Source: Deltaproteobacteria bacterium (GTDB lineage Bacteria > Myxococcota_A > UBA796 > SXON01). From it: a DNA stretch of 38,309 bases. Position numbers and translations under genes: made by a program. Of the stretch, positions 1 to 7,937 are shown one piece after another (the first letter of the stretch is position 1; every line of letters begins with the position of its first letter). Under the pieces are notes generated by a model that saw only the letters and a list, made by a program, of their open reading frames with translations, was not told the DNA's origin and ran no database searches. The stretch is from positions 1 through 38,309 of the forward strand of contig CANKOI010000038.1 of the NCBI GenBank assembly GCA_947484175.1. Direction: 5' to 3'.

Positions 1-205
1 ATATTATAGGATATACAACGTTTCTATGGCGTTTTCATCCAAACCGACCCACCGGTCGGACTGGTGAAAAAGTAAGCCACTTCACGATTCGTCCGCCCGG
101 AGGGGTCGCGATGGGGAGCGGCGAGCGTTCGACGTGAGGACAGGCCCGCCCCATCGCCCACCCCAACCCCCACCCGGTTAGCCCCCGGGCCGACCGGAGC
201 TCCCG
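1..205. other. Upstream region without a gene
   Basis: The first 40 bases are strikingly AT-rich compared with the rest of the window. They are followed by a small stem-loop at 44-59 (CCGACC, loop CACC, GGTCGG) with no run of T on either side long enough to make a convincing terminator. No start codon with a ribosome binding site was found before 206. The AT-rich part may hold the promoter of the following gene, but no clear -35/-10 pair could be picked. Confidence 0.4.
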
Positions 206-1831
206 ATGCCCTATGTCCACGGTGGATTCCTCGTTGCCCAGGCCCTCCAGAAAGAAGGTGTGAGCCACGTCTTCACGCTGTGCGGAGGGCACATCCAGCA
301 CATCTACGACGGCTGCCTCGACCTCGGCATCCGGGTCGTCGATTTTCGGCATGAGCAGTCGGCCGGGCACGCCGCGGAGGGCTGGGCGCGGGCAACCGGC
401 AAGCCCGGGGTGGCCCTCGTCACGGCTGGTCCAGGAGTGACGGACGCCGTAACGGCCGCCGCCAACGCCATGCGCGGTGGGGTTCCGATGATCCTCATCG
501 GCGGGCAGGGGCCGCGATTCTTCTCCGGGATGGGCTCCCTTCAGGAGATGGACCACGTCACGCTCCTGCGCAGCATCACCAAGTGGTCGGCCACCGTGCC
601 GGAAACCCGCCGCCTGCCCGACTTCATGGCGATGGCCTTCCGCAAGGCCACCACCGGGGTTCCCGGTCCCGTGTTCCTCGAGATGCCGCTCGACGTCCTG
701 ATGGGCATGGAAAACACCGACGGACTGAACTTCCCGACGAACTACCGAACGGAGGCAGTGGCCGGGGGAGATCCCGCGGCCATCGCTGCCGCCGCCGCGA
801 TGCTCGAGGGCGCCGAGCGACCGGTAGCGCTGGTGGGCACGCAGTGGTGGTGGAGCCCGTACAAGGCGGCCATCCACGACTTCCTCCGCGCTTGGGACCT
901 GCCGGTGTTCCTCAACGGCGGCGCGAGGGGTGCGCTCCGGCCCGACGACCCCAGGTTTTTCCGCCTGTGCCGCAACAAGGCCCTCGCCAGCGCCGACGTG
1001 ATCGTGGTCTTCGGCACCCCGTGGGACTTCCGCCTGAACTACGGCAACGACGTTCCGGCGGGCACGAAGGTGATCCACGTCGACCTCGACCCCGACGTGA
1101 TCGGGCACAACCGGGGGGCGCACGTGGGGATCGTGGGCGACAGCGGCCTCGTGATGCAGCAACTCGCCAGCGCCGGGCGTCGCTCGGGTCCCGCGTGGGT
1201 TCAGCAGGTGCGCCACATGGAGACGGCCCGTTTCGCGAAGATGGAGCCGGAGCTGCACAGCGACAGCACGCCCATCAACCCCCTCCGTTTCTCTTGGGAG
1301 CTCGCGAAGGCGATGCCACAGAACGCTTCGGTCGTGTGCGACGGCGGCGACATCGTGGGTACGGCGGCCAAGGTGGTCGACGTGTACGAGCCCGGCCGCT
1401 GGATGGACCCGGGGCCGCTGGGAACCCTCGGCGTAGGCCCTGCGTTCGCGATGGCCGCAAGCCTCGCCCACCCCGCCGACCCCGTGTTTGTCATCTACGG
1501 CGACGGCAGCTTCGGCCTGAACGGCATGGAGTACGAAGCTGCAGCCCGCCAGAAGATTCCCTTCGTGGGGGTGATGGGCAACGATGCGGCGTGGACCCAG
1601 ATCCGACGCGGGCAGCAGCAACTCTTCGGCGCGGAACGCCTTCCTGCGACCGGCCTAGAGTTCACGCGCTACGACCGCGTGGTGGAGGCGCTCGGCGGCC
1701 ATGGCGAGTACGTCGAGAGGCCGGAGGAAATCCGGCCCGCGATCGACCGCGCACTCGAGAGCGGCAAACCCGCATTGGTGAACGTCAAGATCGGCTCCTC
1801 GGCCTTCCGCGAGGGCGCGATTTCGGTGTAG
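206..1831 (+). CDS. Thiamine-diphosphate enzyme, ILVBL/2-hydroxyacyl-CoA lyase-like (annotated broadly as acetolactate synthase-like)
   Basis: This 541-residue protein has the full three-domain layout of ThDP-dependent decarboxylases and lyases. The N-terminal PYR domain carries the activating glutamate in RHEQSAGHAAEG (about residue 50). A central domain follows, and the C-terminal PP domain has the ThDP/Mg motif GDGSFGLN (about 432) ending in GND (about 459). The GNDAAWTQIRR stretch and the ending LVNVKIGSSAFREGAISV resemble animal ILVBL (HACL2), which cleaves 2-hydroxyacyl-CoA, more than true biosynthetic acetolactate synthase, where NN is usual. No IlvN-type small subunit lies nearby, which also argues against branched-chain amino acid synthesis. 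The ATG at 206 has GGAG six bases upstream. The gene converges on the next one with 10 bp between them. The family is certain; the substrate is inferred. Confidence 0.85.
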   Translation: MPYVHGGFLVAQALQKEGVSHVFTLCGGHIQHIYDGCLDLGIRVVDFRHEQSAGHAAEGWARATGKPGVALVTAGPGVTDAVTAAANAMRGGVPMILIGGQGPRFFSGMGSLQEMDHVTLLRSITKWSATVPETRRLPDFMAMAFRKATTGVPGPVFLEMPLDVLMGMENTDGLNFPTNYRTEAVAGGDPAAIAAAAAMLEGAERPVALVGTQWWWSPYKAAIHDFLRAWDLPVFLNGGARGALRPDDPRFFRLCRNKALASADVIVVFGTPWDFRLNYGNDVPAGTKVIHVDLDPDVIGHNRGAHVGIVGDSGLVMQQLASAGRRSGPAWVQQVRHMETARFAKMEPELHSDSTPINPLRFSWELAKAMPQNASVVCDGGDIVGTAAKVVDVYEPGRWMDPGPLGTLGVGPAFAMAASLAHPADPVFVIYGDGSFGLNGMEYEAAARQKIPFVGVMGNDAAWTQIRRGQQQLFGAERLPATGLEFTRYDRVVEALGGHGEYVERPEEIRPAIDRALESGKPALVNVKIGSSAFREGAISV

Positions 1832-1841
1832 GCGAAACGAC

Positions 1842-2816
1842 CTACTCGACGCGGACCATCGCGCAGGCGGTACCGATCCGATCACGCTTGCCGTCGCAGG
1901 TCTTGTACCGGTCGAAGTAGACCACGTGCTTGCCGCGCTCGGCCAACGGGATGGTGGTGTCCCAACGGGGGCCGAACTTCTTATCGTCGGTGGTGGTCAA
2001 CTCGGACTGCGACTTCACCCAATCGGTGTACAGGTCGGCCGTGTACACACAGCCCTTGGCGCCCTTTTGGTCCTTCTGGAGGATGGCAGAAAACTTGATG
2101 GCGCCACCGGCCTGCACGGGAACATGCGCGTCGTCGGCGCCGGGCGACCAAGCCGAATCCGCATCCTTGCACGACTCCCACGTAAAGTCGGTCGTGACCT
2201 GCGCGAACTTCGCGGAGCCGAGGACGTTTTCGTACTCCAGAAGTTTGCCGTCCACCATCGTCTGGAACTTGTCCTGGAGGGTGATCTCGCAGGTGCCGGG
2301 GTCCACCGCAACGCGGAAGGTGCCACGCATCTTGTTGCGAGGGCTGTTGTCGAACTTCCGCTGGTCCGCGATTTCATCGCCCTTCAGCTTCTTCAGCTCC
2401 GCGTTCACGACCGCGGCCGCCTTGGTCGCCACGTCGAGCGGGATGCCCGCGGCCGCGCTCACGCCTGCGGGGTCGCACACTCCTTCGTGCACGGCAGCCC
2501 AAGCCTTGCAGAAGGCCTCCGCGTGGTACTCGGCCTCCAAGCAGGTGGCCACCTTGCCCTTCAGCGCACAATCGTACTGGAACACGTCGCTCGTAGAGCC
2601 GGCCGTGTAGTCAGCCTTCAAGGCGCCGCCCTCATCGCGAAACCGCACGCGCGCGGCCGGTTCGGGCTTCGACGGACCCACCGTCTGAGGGGCTTGGTAA
2701 ACCCAGACGGTTCCGGGCAGCTTGTTTGCGTCGACCTGACACTTTGGCGGCACAGGCTCGAGCTTGGCCTGCTGCGGGGTGGGCATGTCGCAGGCGAGGA
2801 CGAGGAGAGCAATCAT
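1842..2816 (-). CDS. Putative lipoprotein of unknown function
   Basis: A 324-residue secreted protein. The chosen ATG at 2816 has a good GGAG five bases upstream. It gives a very short leader, MIALLVLAC, in which LVLAC reads as a lipobox with the Cys at residue 9. Upstream in-frame TTG and GTG codons (first at 2852) would lengthen the leader but have weaker ribosome binding sites and add no positive charge. The mature part has several Cys residues and many Lys, Asp and Thr; no family was recognised. The frame WAAVHEGVCDPAGVSAAAG and the repeated Cys suggest a disulfide-stabilised periplasmic or outer-membrane domain. It is divergent from the TolQ operon across a 254-bp spacer. Confidence 0.75.
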   Translation of the reverse strand: MIALLVLACDMPTPQQAKLEPVPPKCQVDANKLPGTVWVYQAPQTVGPSKPEPAARVRFRDEGGALKADYTAGSTSDVFQYDCALKGKVATCLEAEYHAEAFCKAWAAVHEGVCDPAGVSAAAGIPLDVATKAAAVVNAELKKLKGDEIADQRKFDNSPRNKMRGTFRVAVDPGTCEITLQDKFQTMVDGKLLEYENVLGSAKFAQVTTDFTWESCKDADSAWSPGADDAHVPVQAGGAIKFSAILQKDQKGAKGCVYTADLYTDWVKSQSELTTTDDKKFGPRWDTTIPLAERGKHVVYFDRYKTCDGKRDRIGTACAMVRVE

Positions 2817-2900
2817 CAAGACTCCGTTGGGCACGGCGGGAATACCAACCAACGGGTTCCGCTGTCAAGGGCGCACACGATTCCTCTGTTGACGTCCTTT

Positions 2901-2912
2901 TTGCGATCGCAA
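2901..2912. promoter_or_regulatory. 12-bp perfect palindrome in a divergent promoter region
   Basis: TTGCGATCGCAA is a perfect palindrome in the 254-bp spacer between the minus-strand lipoprotein (start 2816) and the TolQ-like gene (start 3071). It lies just after a TTGACG hexamer at 2889-2894 that could be a -35 element, although no good -10 sits 17 bp downstream. The location suits an operator for a dimeric regulator, but GCGATCGC octamers also occur as dispersed genomic repeats or methylation sites. Function is inferred. Confidence 0.3.
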
Positions 2913-3070
2913 TTGTCACATCCGTGGTCCTATGCACCACACGCGACTTGGAGCAGGTTCGGGCAGGCTTGACGGTTCCCTTGCGAGGGCTTCTGGCACG
3001 GTTTGCAAGTTTCGGCTACAAGGGTCGGCGCTGCTAAACCCACATTCGGCGTCGCTGCCGAGGAGTCACT

Positions 3071-3727
3071 ATGGCCGGATTTTTCCAGTTCTACCGCGAA
3101 GGCGGCTGGGGCATGCACCTGATTACCGCATGCCTCCTTACGTCGATCGGCATCATCATCGAGCGCATCAAGGCCCTGTGGATCGACAGCTCGGAGAACA
3201 AGCACGCGCTGCTCACCGGCCTCAACCAACACATCATGCGCGGCGATGTGCAGGCCGCCATCCGTTGGCTCGCTTCGCAGAAGCAGGGGCCCATCAGCCG
3301 CATTCTGCGCGCCGGCCTCATGAAGGCGCACCGTCCCGACAAGGAGATTCAGGCTGCGCTTGACCAGTCCTCCCTGAGCGAAGTGCCGTACATCGAGGCC
3401 CGCACCGGGTACCTCGCCGTGCTCTCGAACACCGCCACGCTGTGCGCGCTGATCGGCACCATCTCGGGCCTGATCAAGACCTTCAGCTCGCTCTCCGGCG
3501 CCGACCCGGCCAAGAAGTCCGAACTGCTCTCCGCCGGCATCTCCGAGGCGATGCACTGCACGCTCTACGGTCTCGCCAGCGCGGCCTTCGTCATCGTGAT
3601 CTACGCGGTGATTCAGGCCAAGACCCAGCACACCATCGAAGGCATCAACGAGTCCGTCGTGGCCGAGTTGAACTTCGTGCTCTCCAACCGCGCCGCCAAG
3701 CAAGAAGGCGCGCAGGCGGTCGGGTAA
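3071..3727 (+). CDS. MotA/TolQ/ExbB-family proton channel subunit
   Basis: At 218 residues this is typical TolQ/ExbB size. Three membrane segments are visible at about residues 13-31, 117-140 and 157-180. The large cytoplasmic loop lies between the first two, as in the family. The segment SNTATLCALIGTISGLIKTF followed by GISEAMHCTLYGL matches the conserved core of MotA/TolQ/ExbB, which forms the inner-membrane pentamer through which protons drive torque or force. A strong ribosome binding site (GAGGAG, 3059-3064) precedes the ATG. Two TolR/ExbD genes follow directly, with 3 bp and a 4-nt overlap. There is no TolA, TolB, Pal or TonB here. The TolQ-TolR-TolR set resembles the AglRQS gliding motor of Myxococcus in composition; that link is inferred. 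Confidence 0.9.
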   Translation: MAGFFQFYREGGWGMHLITACLLTSIGIIIERIKALWIDSSENKHALLTGLNQHIMRGDVQAAIRWLASQKQGPISRILRAGLMKAHRPDKEIQAALDQSSLSEVPYIEARTGYLAVLSNTATLCALIGTISGLIKTFSSLSGADPAKKSELLSAGISEAMHCTLYGLASAAFVIVIYAVIQAKTQHTIEGINESVVAELNFVLSNRAAKQEGAQAVG

Positions 3728-3730
3728 GTC

Positions 3731-4264
3731 ATGAGCGTATCGGTTGAGGCAGGCAAAGGCCGCGGCAAGTCCATGGGCGTCGAGCTCAACCTCGTCCCGT
3801 TCATCGATTTTCTGTCCTGCCTCATCGCCTTCTTGATGATGACGGCAGTGATGACCGAGATCCACTCGCTGGAAGTGGAACAGAGCATCACTCCGCCGGA
3901 AGAAAATCCGCCGCCCCCTCCCGACCCCCCCCCTCCGCCTCCCTTGGTCGTGCACGTACGCGCCGACGGGATGTGGATCGCGCGGAAGGTAGAAGAGGGT
4001 GTGCAGATTCCCCGCGTCGGGGAAGAAAACGACTGGCTCAAGCTCGAGGAGCTGCTGGTGAAAGACCACGAGACCTACCCGACCGAGGAGATGATCGTCA
4101 TCAACACGGACGACGGTGTGGAGTACGACAACATGGCCAAGGTACTCGACATGAGTCGCCGCATTGGCTACCCGAAGACCGCCCTCGCAGGCGGGCCCTC
4201 GGCTGCCGTCGCCCCGTGGGACGCCGCGGCAAGCGCAGCCGCAGCCGCAGGAGCACCGCTATGA
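3731..4264 (+). CDS. ExbD/TolR-family protein with a poly-proline linker
   Basis: A 177-residue single-pass protein. The short cytoplasmic N-terminus is followed by a membrane segment starting LNLVPFIDFLSCLIAFLMM. Asp26 occupies the position of the proton-carrying Asp of ExbD/TolR/MotB. Directly after the membrane segment is a poly-proline stretch, residues 60-71 (11 Pro with one Asp), then the periplasmic TolR-like domain. Normal TolR proteins have a short flexible linker here, so a rigid polyproline rod is unusual and could set the reach of the domain across the periplasm. The tail is rich in Ala. The start lies 3 bp after the channel gene, and the stop overlaps the next start (ATGA). Confidence 0.88.
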   Translation: MSVSVEAGKGRGKSMGVELNLVPFIDFLSCLIAFLMMTAVMTEIHSLEVEQSITPPEENPPPPPDPPPPPPLVVHVRADGMWIARKVEEGVQIPRVGEENDWLKLEELLVKDHETYPTEEMIVINTDDGVEYDNMAKVLDMSRRIGYPKTALAGGPSAAVAPWDAAASAAAAAGAPL

Positions 4265-4824
4265 GTGTGGTCGCTCCCGGCCGTCGGGCAGCTTTCCCAC
4301 CGATCGGCCGGCTCCGCGTGAGCTCGCTGTCGGGCGGAAAGAAGAGTGGCTTCGTGTCGCTCAACCTCACGCCGATGGTGGACATGTTCACCATCCTCGT
4401 CGTCTTCCTGATCCAGCTCTTCAAGGCCTCGGGTGAGGTGGAGCTGTCGAGCCGAATCACGGTGCCCCGTTCGCTTGCGAGCCAGCCGCTCGAAGGCGAA
4501 ACGGGCACGGTGGTTCAGGTTTCGACTGAGCTGATGCTGCTCGACAGCCAGCCGTTCACCACCGAGGAGATGGGCTCCGAGCTCGACATCCCGATTCCCG
4601 GAATGGTCACGCGCCTCACGGTCATCCGCGAGCAGAACGAGAAGATCTTCGGGCGCGACCCCACCAAGCCCTACGACGGCGTGCTCATCATCCAGGCCGA
4701 CGTCAAGACCGACTTTCGCACGGTGCGTCGCATCATCGCATCGGCGAACGGGGCAGGCTGGGCCAAGATGAAGTTCGTCACCCAGCCCATGGCCAAGGCC
4801 GGGGCAGAGGCAGCGGCGGAGTAG
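4261..4824 (+). CDS. ExbD/TolR-family protein, second paralogue
   Basis: This is 187 residues from the ATG at 4261, which overlaps the stop of the previous gene by 4 nt, so translation is probably coupled. A basic cytoplasmic stretch leads into NLTPMVDMFTILVVFLIQ, with Asp41 as the candidate proton-relay residue, and a periplasmic domain follows. It lacks the poly-proline linker of its neighbour and has a longer cytoplasmic N-terminus, so the two TolR-type subunits are clearly specialised rather than a recent duplication. A strong terminator follows 17 bp after the stop and closes the three-gene operon. Confidence 0.9.
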   Translation: MSVVAPGRRAAFPPIGRLRVSSLSGGKKSGFVSLNLTPMVDMFTILVVFLIQLFKASGEVELSSRITVPRSLASQPLEGETGTVVQVSTELMLLDSQPFTTEEMGSELDIPIPGMVTRLTVIREQNEKIFGRDPTKPYDGVLIIQADVKTDFRTVRRIIASANGAGWAKMKFVTQPMAKAGAEAAAE

Positions 4825-4841
4825 CCAGCGCGCGGCGTTGC

Positions 4842-4875
4842 AAGGTGGCCGCCTTCGGGCGGCCACTTTCGTTTT
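4842..4875 (+). terminator. Rho-independent terminator with TTCG tetraloop
   Basis: The left arm 4842-4853 and right arm 4858-4869 form a 12-bp stem with one G-T wobble around a TTCG loop, followed by CGTTTT. It sits 17 bp after the second TolR stop and before the helicase start at 4915, so it separates these two transcription units. It is the best intrinsic terminator in the window. Confidence 0.85.
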
Positions 4876-4914
4876 CGAGGCACGAGGAGCGCCGCGTGTG
4901 CTAACAGGCCGCCC

Positions 4915-6642
4915 ATGGGACACCTCCACCACCTTCAGGCGGCACTCGACCGTGAGCGGAAGGCAGTCGAGGCCGAGCACGCGGAGCTACGCTCCTTGCC
5001 TCTCCCAGCGAGGCGGGCCCTCGGGTTCTCCCTGTTTCCCCTCACCCTCGACACCATCGAGCTCCGTAGCCGCGGGCGGGTGAACGTGGTCCTCCGCGGA
5101 GACGACCTCGGCGACACCTTCGAGCCCGGCGCTGCGGTAACGCTGGCTCCGCTTGGTAAACCCGACGTCGGCACGGCAGCACGGGTGGAGGGCGCCGACG
5201 AAACTGCGATCGAGCTGCGAGTAGGCGAAGTCCCCGACGGCCCCGGTCCGTGGTGCGTGAGTCGCCGGCTCGACGTCAGCTACCTTGACACGATGCAGGC
5301 GGCGCTCACCCGGGGCGAGCGGCTCACCTGCTCGATGGCGGGCCTGTTGCTCGGAACGGAACCACCGTGGCGTCCCGACCCGCTGGAGCACCCCGCCTTC
5401 CACCGGCTGAACGCCGCGCAGCGGAACGCCGCGGAGCTGGTGCTCGGCACCACGGAAATCGGGCTCCTGCACGGCCCCCCGGGAACCGGCAAGACCCAAA
5501 CGCTTGTGGCCGTGCTCAAAGCACTGCGCGACCTCGGCGAGCGCCCCTGGGCACTCGCCGACAGCAACGCCGCGGTCGATCAACTCGCGCTGCGCGCGAC
5601 CGAAGCCGGCCTCAACGTCGTCCGCCTCGGCGTAAGCGCCCGCATCGGCTCGGAAGTGCAGCCGCTCACGCTGGAGTGGCGCATCCTCAACGGCGCGCGC
5701 GCCGAAGTGATCCGGGGGCTCACGCGCCAGCTCACGCGCACCCCCGAGCGCGAGGGCTGGGAGCTCCATGACGCGATTCGTGCCGAATGGGCCGTAGCGA
5801 AGCGGGAGATCTTGGACTCGTGTGACGTGATCGCCATGACCCTCGGAACCCTCGCCACCAGGGGCACCACCCTCGCGGCCCCACGCACCGCTGTGGTGGA
5901 TGAAGCCTCCCAGATCATGGAACCGGCCCTGTGGCCGCTCGTGGGCCGAGTGAAGCGGATGATCCTCGCCGGCGACCCTCATCAGCTCGGCCCAGTCGTC
6001 AAATCGCTCGACCCCCTGCTCGAACGTTCGCTGCTGCGGCGCCTCGTGGACGAGGGCTACCACTTCCCGCTCCTCACCGAGCAGTACCGCATGAACGACG
6101 AACTTCTGGCGCTCAGCGCCCACACGTACGGAGGCCGCCTCGTTTCGCATGCCACCGTCGCCACAGCCCAGCGCGCGCCCGCCGCCGAGTGGATCGACAC
6201 CGCCGGGATGAGCTACGACGAAGAGGCCGACGGACTCCACTCGTACCACAACCCTGGGGAGATTGGGCTGTTGCGAAAGGTGTGGGCCGGTCTCCAAGAG
6301 GAAGGGTTCGGCACGGCCGACGTGGCTGTGGTGACCCCCTACCGCGCACAGCTCCAGCGGATCCGGGAGGCCCTGCCCCAGTTGGAGTGCGGCTCAGTGA
6401 ACGCCTTCCAGGGGCGGGAGAAGCGGGTGGTGCTCGCTTCCTTCGTGCGCAGCAACGGCGATCAGCGTCTCGGTTTCGCGGCTGATCCGCGCCGGCTCAA
6501 CGTGACGGTGACGCGAGCCCGCGAGCGGTTCATCGCAGTCGGCGACAGCGCCACGCTCGGCGTGAACCCTCACTACCAGCGCGTGATCGACGTGATCGCC
6601 GCGGCCGGCGGCTACCGCTCGGGGTGGGAGATGGCTGACTGA
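4915..6642 (+). CDS. Superfamily 1 DNA/RNA helicase, IGHMBP2/UPF1-like
   Basis: A 575-residue SF1B-type helicase. An N-terminal beta-rich region (about 40-140) resembles the 1B insertion of IGHMBP2-type enzymes. Walker A is GPPGTGKT (about 187-194). Walker B is VVDEASQ (about 328) and motif III is AGDPHQLGPVV. Motif IV/V elements include TEQYRM (about 387) and VTPYRAQ. The C-terminal part has NAFQGREKRVVLASFVRS (about 495) and the arginine motif NVTVTRARER (about 531). All nucleotide-binding and hydrolysis motifs are intact. Bacterial members act in nucleic-acid unwinding; the precise role is not known. The gene stands alone after a terminator and converges on the protease at 6822. The ATG at 4915 was chosen for the hydrophilic N-terminus and the AGG upstream. 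Confidence 0.88.
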   Translation: MGHLHHLQAALDRERKAVEAEHAELRSLPLPARRALGFSLFPLTLDTIELRSRGRVNVVLRGDDLGDTFEPGAAVTLAPLGKPDVGTAARVEGADETAIELRVGEVPDGPGPWCVSRRLDVSYLDTMQAALTRGERLTCSMAGLLLGTEPPWRPDPLEHPAFHRLNAAQRNAAELVLGTTEIGLLHGPPGTGKTQTLVAVLKALRDLGERPWALADSNAAVDQLALRATEAGLNVVRLGVSARIGSEVQPLTLEWRILNGARAEVIRGLTRQLTRTPEREGWELHDAIRAEWAVAKREILDSCDVIAMTLGTLATRGTTLAAPRTAVVDEASQIMEPALWPLVGRVKRMILAGDPHQLGPVVKSLDPLLERSLLRRLVDEGYHFPLLTEQYRMNDELLALSAHTYGGRLVSHATVATAQRAPAAEWIDTAGMSYDEEADGLHSYHNPGEIGLLRKVWAGLQEEGFGTADVAVVTPYRAQLQRIREALPQLECGSVNAFQGREKRVVLASFVRSNGDQRLGFAADPRRLNVTVTRARERFIAVGDSATLGVNPHYQRVIDVIAAAGGYRSGWEMAD

Positions 6643-6821
6643 TCTCGAGTGGCCTCACTGCGGTTCGCCGCGCAGGACGCGGCGCCGGTGGCGCGAAGGT
6701 GCCCTGGCCAGCCGACCCGGAGTGCCCAGGACCGACGAGCAAGACCCAGCGTTGGCGAAGGGTCCTGCCGCTGTAGGCTGCGGCTCCCCACGGCGGCGGT
6801 TCCGGAGTGCGCGCATCGACC

Positions 6822-7937
6822 TCAGTGGGACTGAAGCCGCGCTACCGCCGCCGCCAGCTGCGCATCCGCAGCCAGCCGCTCGACCAGCGGCGCCCGATCG
6901 TCGACTCGGGCCCCGGGGGGCAGCTCCACCAAAACGTCCGGCTGGAGGCCCACCCTCGCCGACAGGGAGCGCCCCGAGGGGAGCCGATAGCGGCCCACCG
7001 TAAGCTTCAGGGCCGAGCCGTCTTCGTATTGGAAGAAACGGAGCACCGAACCCTTGCCCCACGTGGGGGTGCCCACCAACTCCGCCCGTTTGAAATCTTG
7101 GAGCGCACCGGCCACGATCTCGGCGGCGCTCGCCGTTTCGCCGTTCACCAAGACCACCACGGGGAAGGCCCAATCCGAGGCATGCGCCGTGGCGTCGACC
7201 TTCTGGTCTGCCTCCCCCCTCACCTGCGTCGTTACGATGGTTCCCGACCGCACAAAACGATCCACCAGGCTGGCGGCTTCTTCAACCCTTCCGCCCGGAT
7301 TGTTCCGAAGGTCGATCACCAGGCCCTTCGGGGCGGGGCGCGCGGGCAGCGCCGCGGCCAAAGGCGCAGCCACCGCCTCGTTGAGCTGACGAACCCGGGC
7401 GTACCACAGGTCCTTGCCGAGCGGCGACACGGTCACCGCCGGCGGGGCGGAAAATCCGCGGAGCAGGACCATCTCGCGGCGCGCGTCACCGTGCACGAGG
7501 GTGAACGTCACGGTGGTGCTGAGCGGCCCGGGGAGCGAGGCGGCGTCAATGCCTTGGAGGCAATCGCCCGGCGCGATCCCGGCCCGCTCCGCGGGGCTCC
7601 ACGCCTCGACGGCTTGCACGCGGAGCCCGCAGGCCTCCGGCGCACCCGCCACTCCAATCCCAACGCTCAGGCCGGCGTCTTCGCGCCGGATGCGGCTCCA
7701 CTCCTCGGGCGGAAAATAATCGCTGTGCTCGTCGAGCACCGCCGGCACTCCGTCGAGCGCGGCGTGCACGAGCTGGAGGAGGGGAAGCTCCACCTCGTAG
7801 TGGGCGTCCACGTCACTGAGCACGCGCGCGAAGACGTCGAGGCCGGCGTAGGGATCGGAGGCGCCGAGCAGCACCGCTGCGCCCACCCCGGCGAGGAAGG
7901 CCACGCCGTACCCCACGGGCGGGCGTCGTGGACTCAC
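6822..7937 (-). CDS. S41-family carboxy-terminal processing protease
   Basis: A periplasmic serine protease of about 371 residues with an N-terminal membrane anchor or signal (about 8-26). A PDZ-like region (about 85-160) carries the sequence SPAERAGIAPGD. The S41 catalytic core has Ser270 in ETASAAEI and Lys295 in GTPTWGKGSVL. The 25-residue gap matches the Ser-Lys dyad of Tsp/CtpA. RNNPGGRVEEA is the usual substrate-cleft motif. The GTG at 7937 overlaps the stop of the upstream gene as GTGA and was preferred to the GTG at 7949. As the last gene of the ftsEX operon it probably trims envelope or wall-hydrolase proteins at the division site; that role is inferred from position. Confidence 0.88.
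   Translation of the reverse strand: MSPRRPPVGYGVAFLAGVGAAVLLGASDPYAGLDVFARVLSDVDAHYEVELPLLQLVHAALDGVPAVLDEHSDYFPPEEWSRIRREDAGLSVGIGVAGAPEACGLRVQAVEAWSPAERAGIAPGDCLQGIDAASLPGPLSTTVTFTLVHGDARREMVLLRGFSAPPAVTVSPLGKDLWYARVRQLNEAVAAPLAAALPARPAPKGLVIDLRNNPGGRVEEAASLVDRFVRSGTIVTTQVRGEADQKVDATAHASDWAFPVVVLVNGETASAAEIVAGALQDFKRAELVGTPTWGKGSVLRFFQYEDGSALKLTVGRYRLPSGRSLSARVGLQPDVLVELPPGARVDDRAPLVERLAADAQLAAAVARLQSH

Noticed and set aside
35-1621. 528-codon minus-strand open frame antisense to the ThDP enzyme
   Set aside because: His/Arg/Val-rich translation with no motifs, fully overlapped by a gene with complete family motifs; a GC-composition shadow.
4915-6642. Helicase considered as part of a defence island
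   Set aside because: No nuclease, methyltransferase or other defence gene lies beside it; neighbours are housekeeping or envelope genes.
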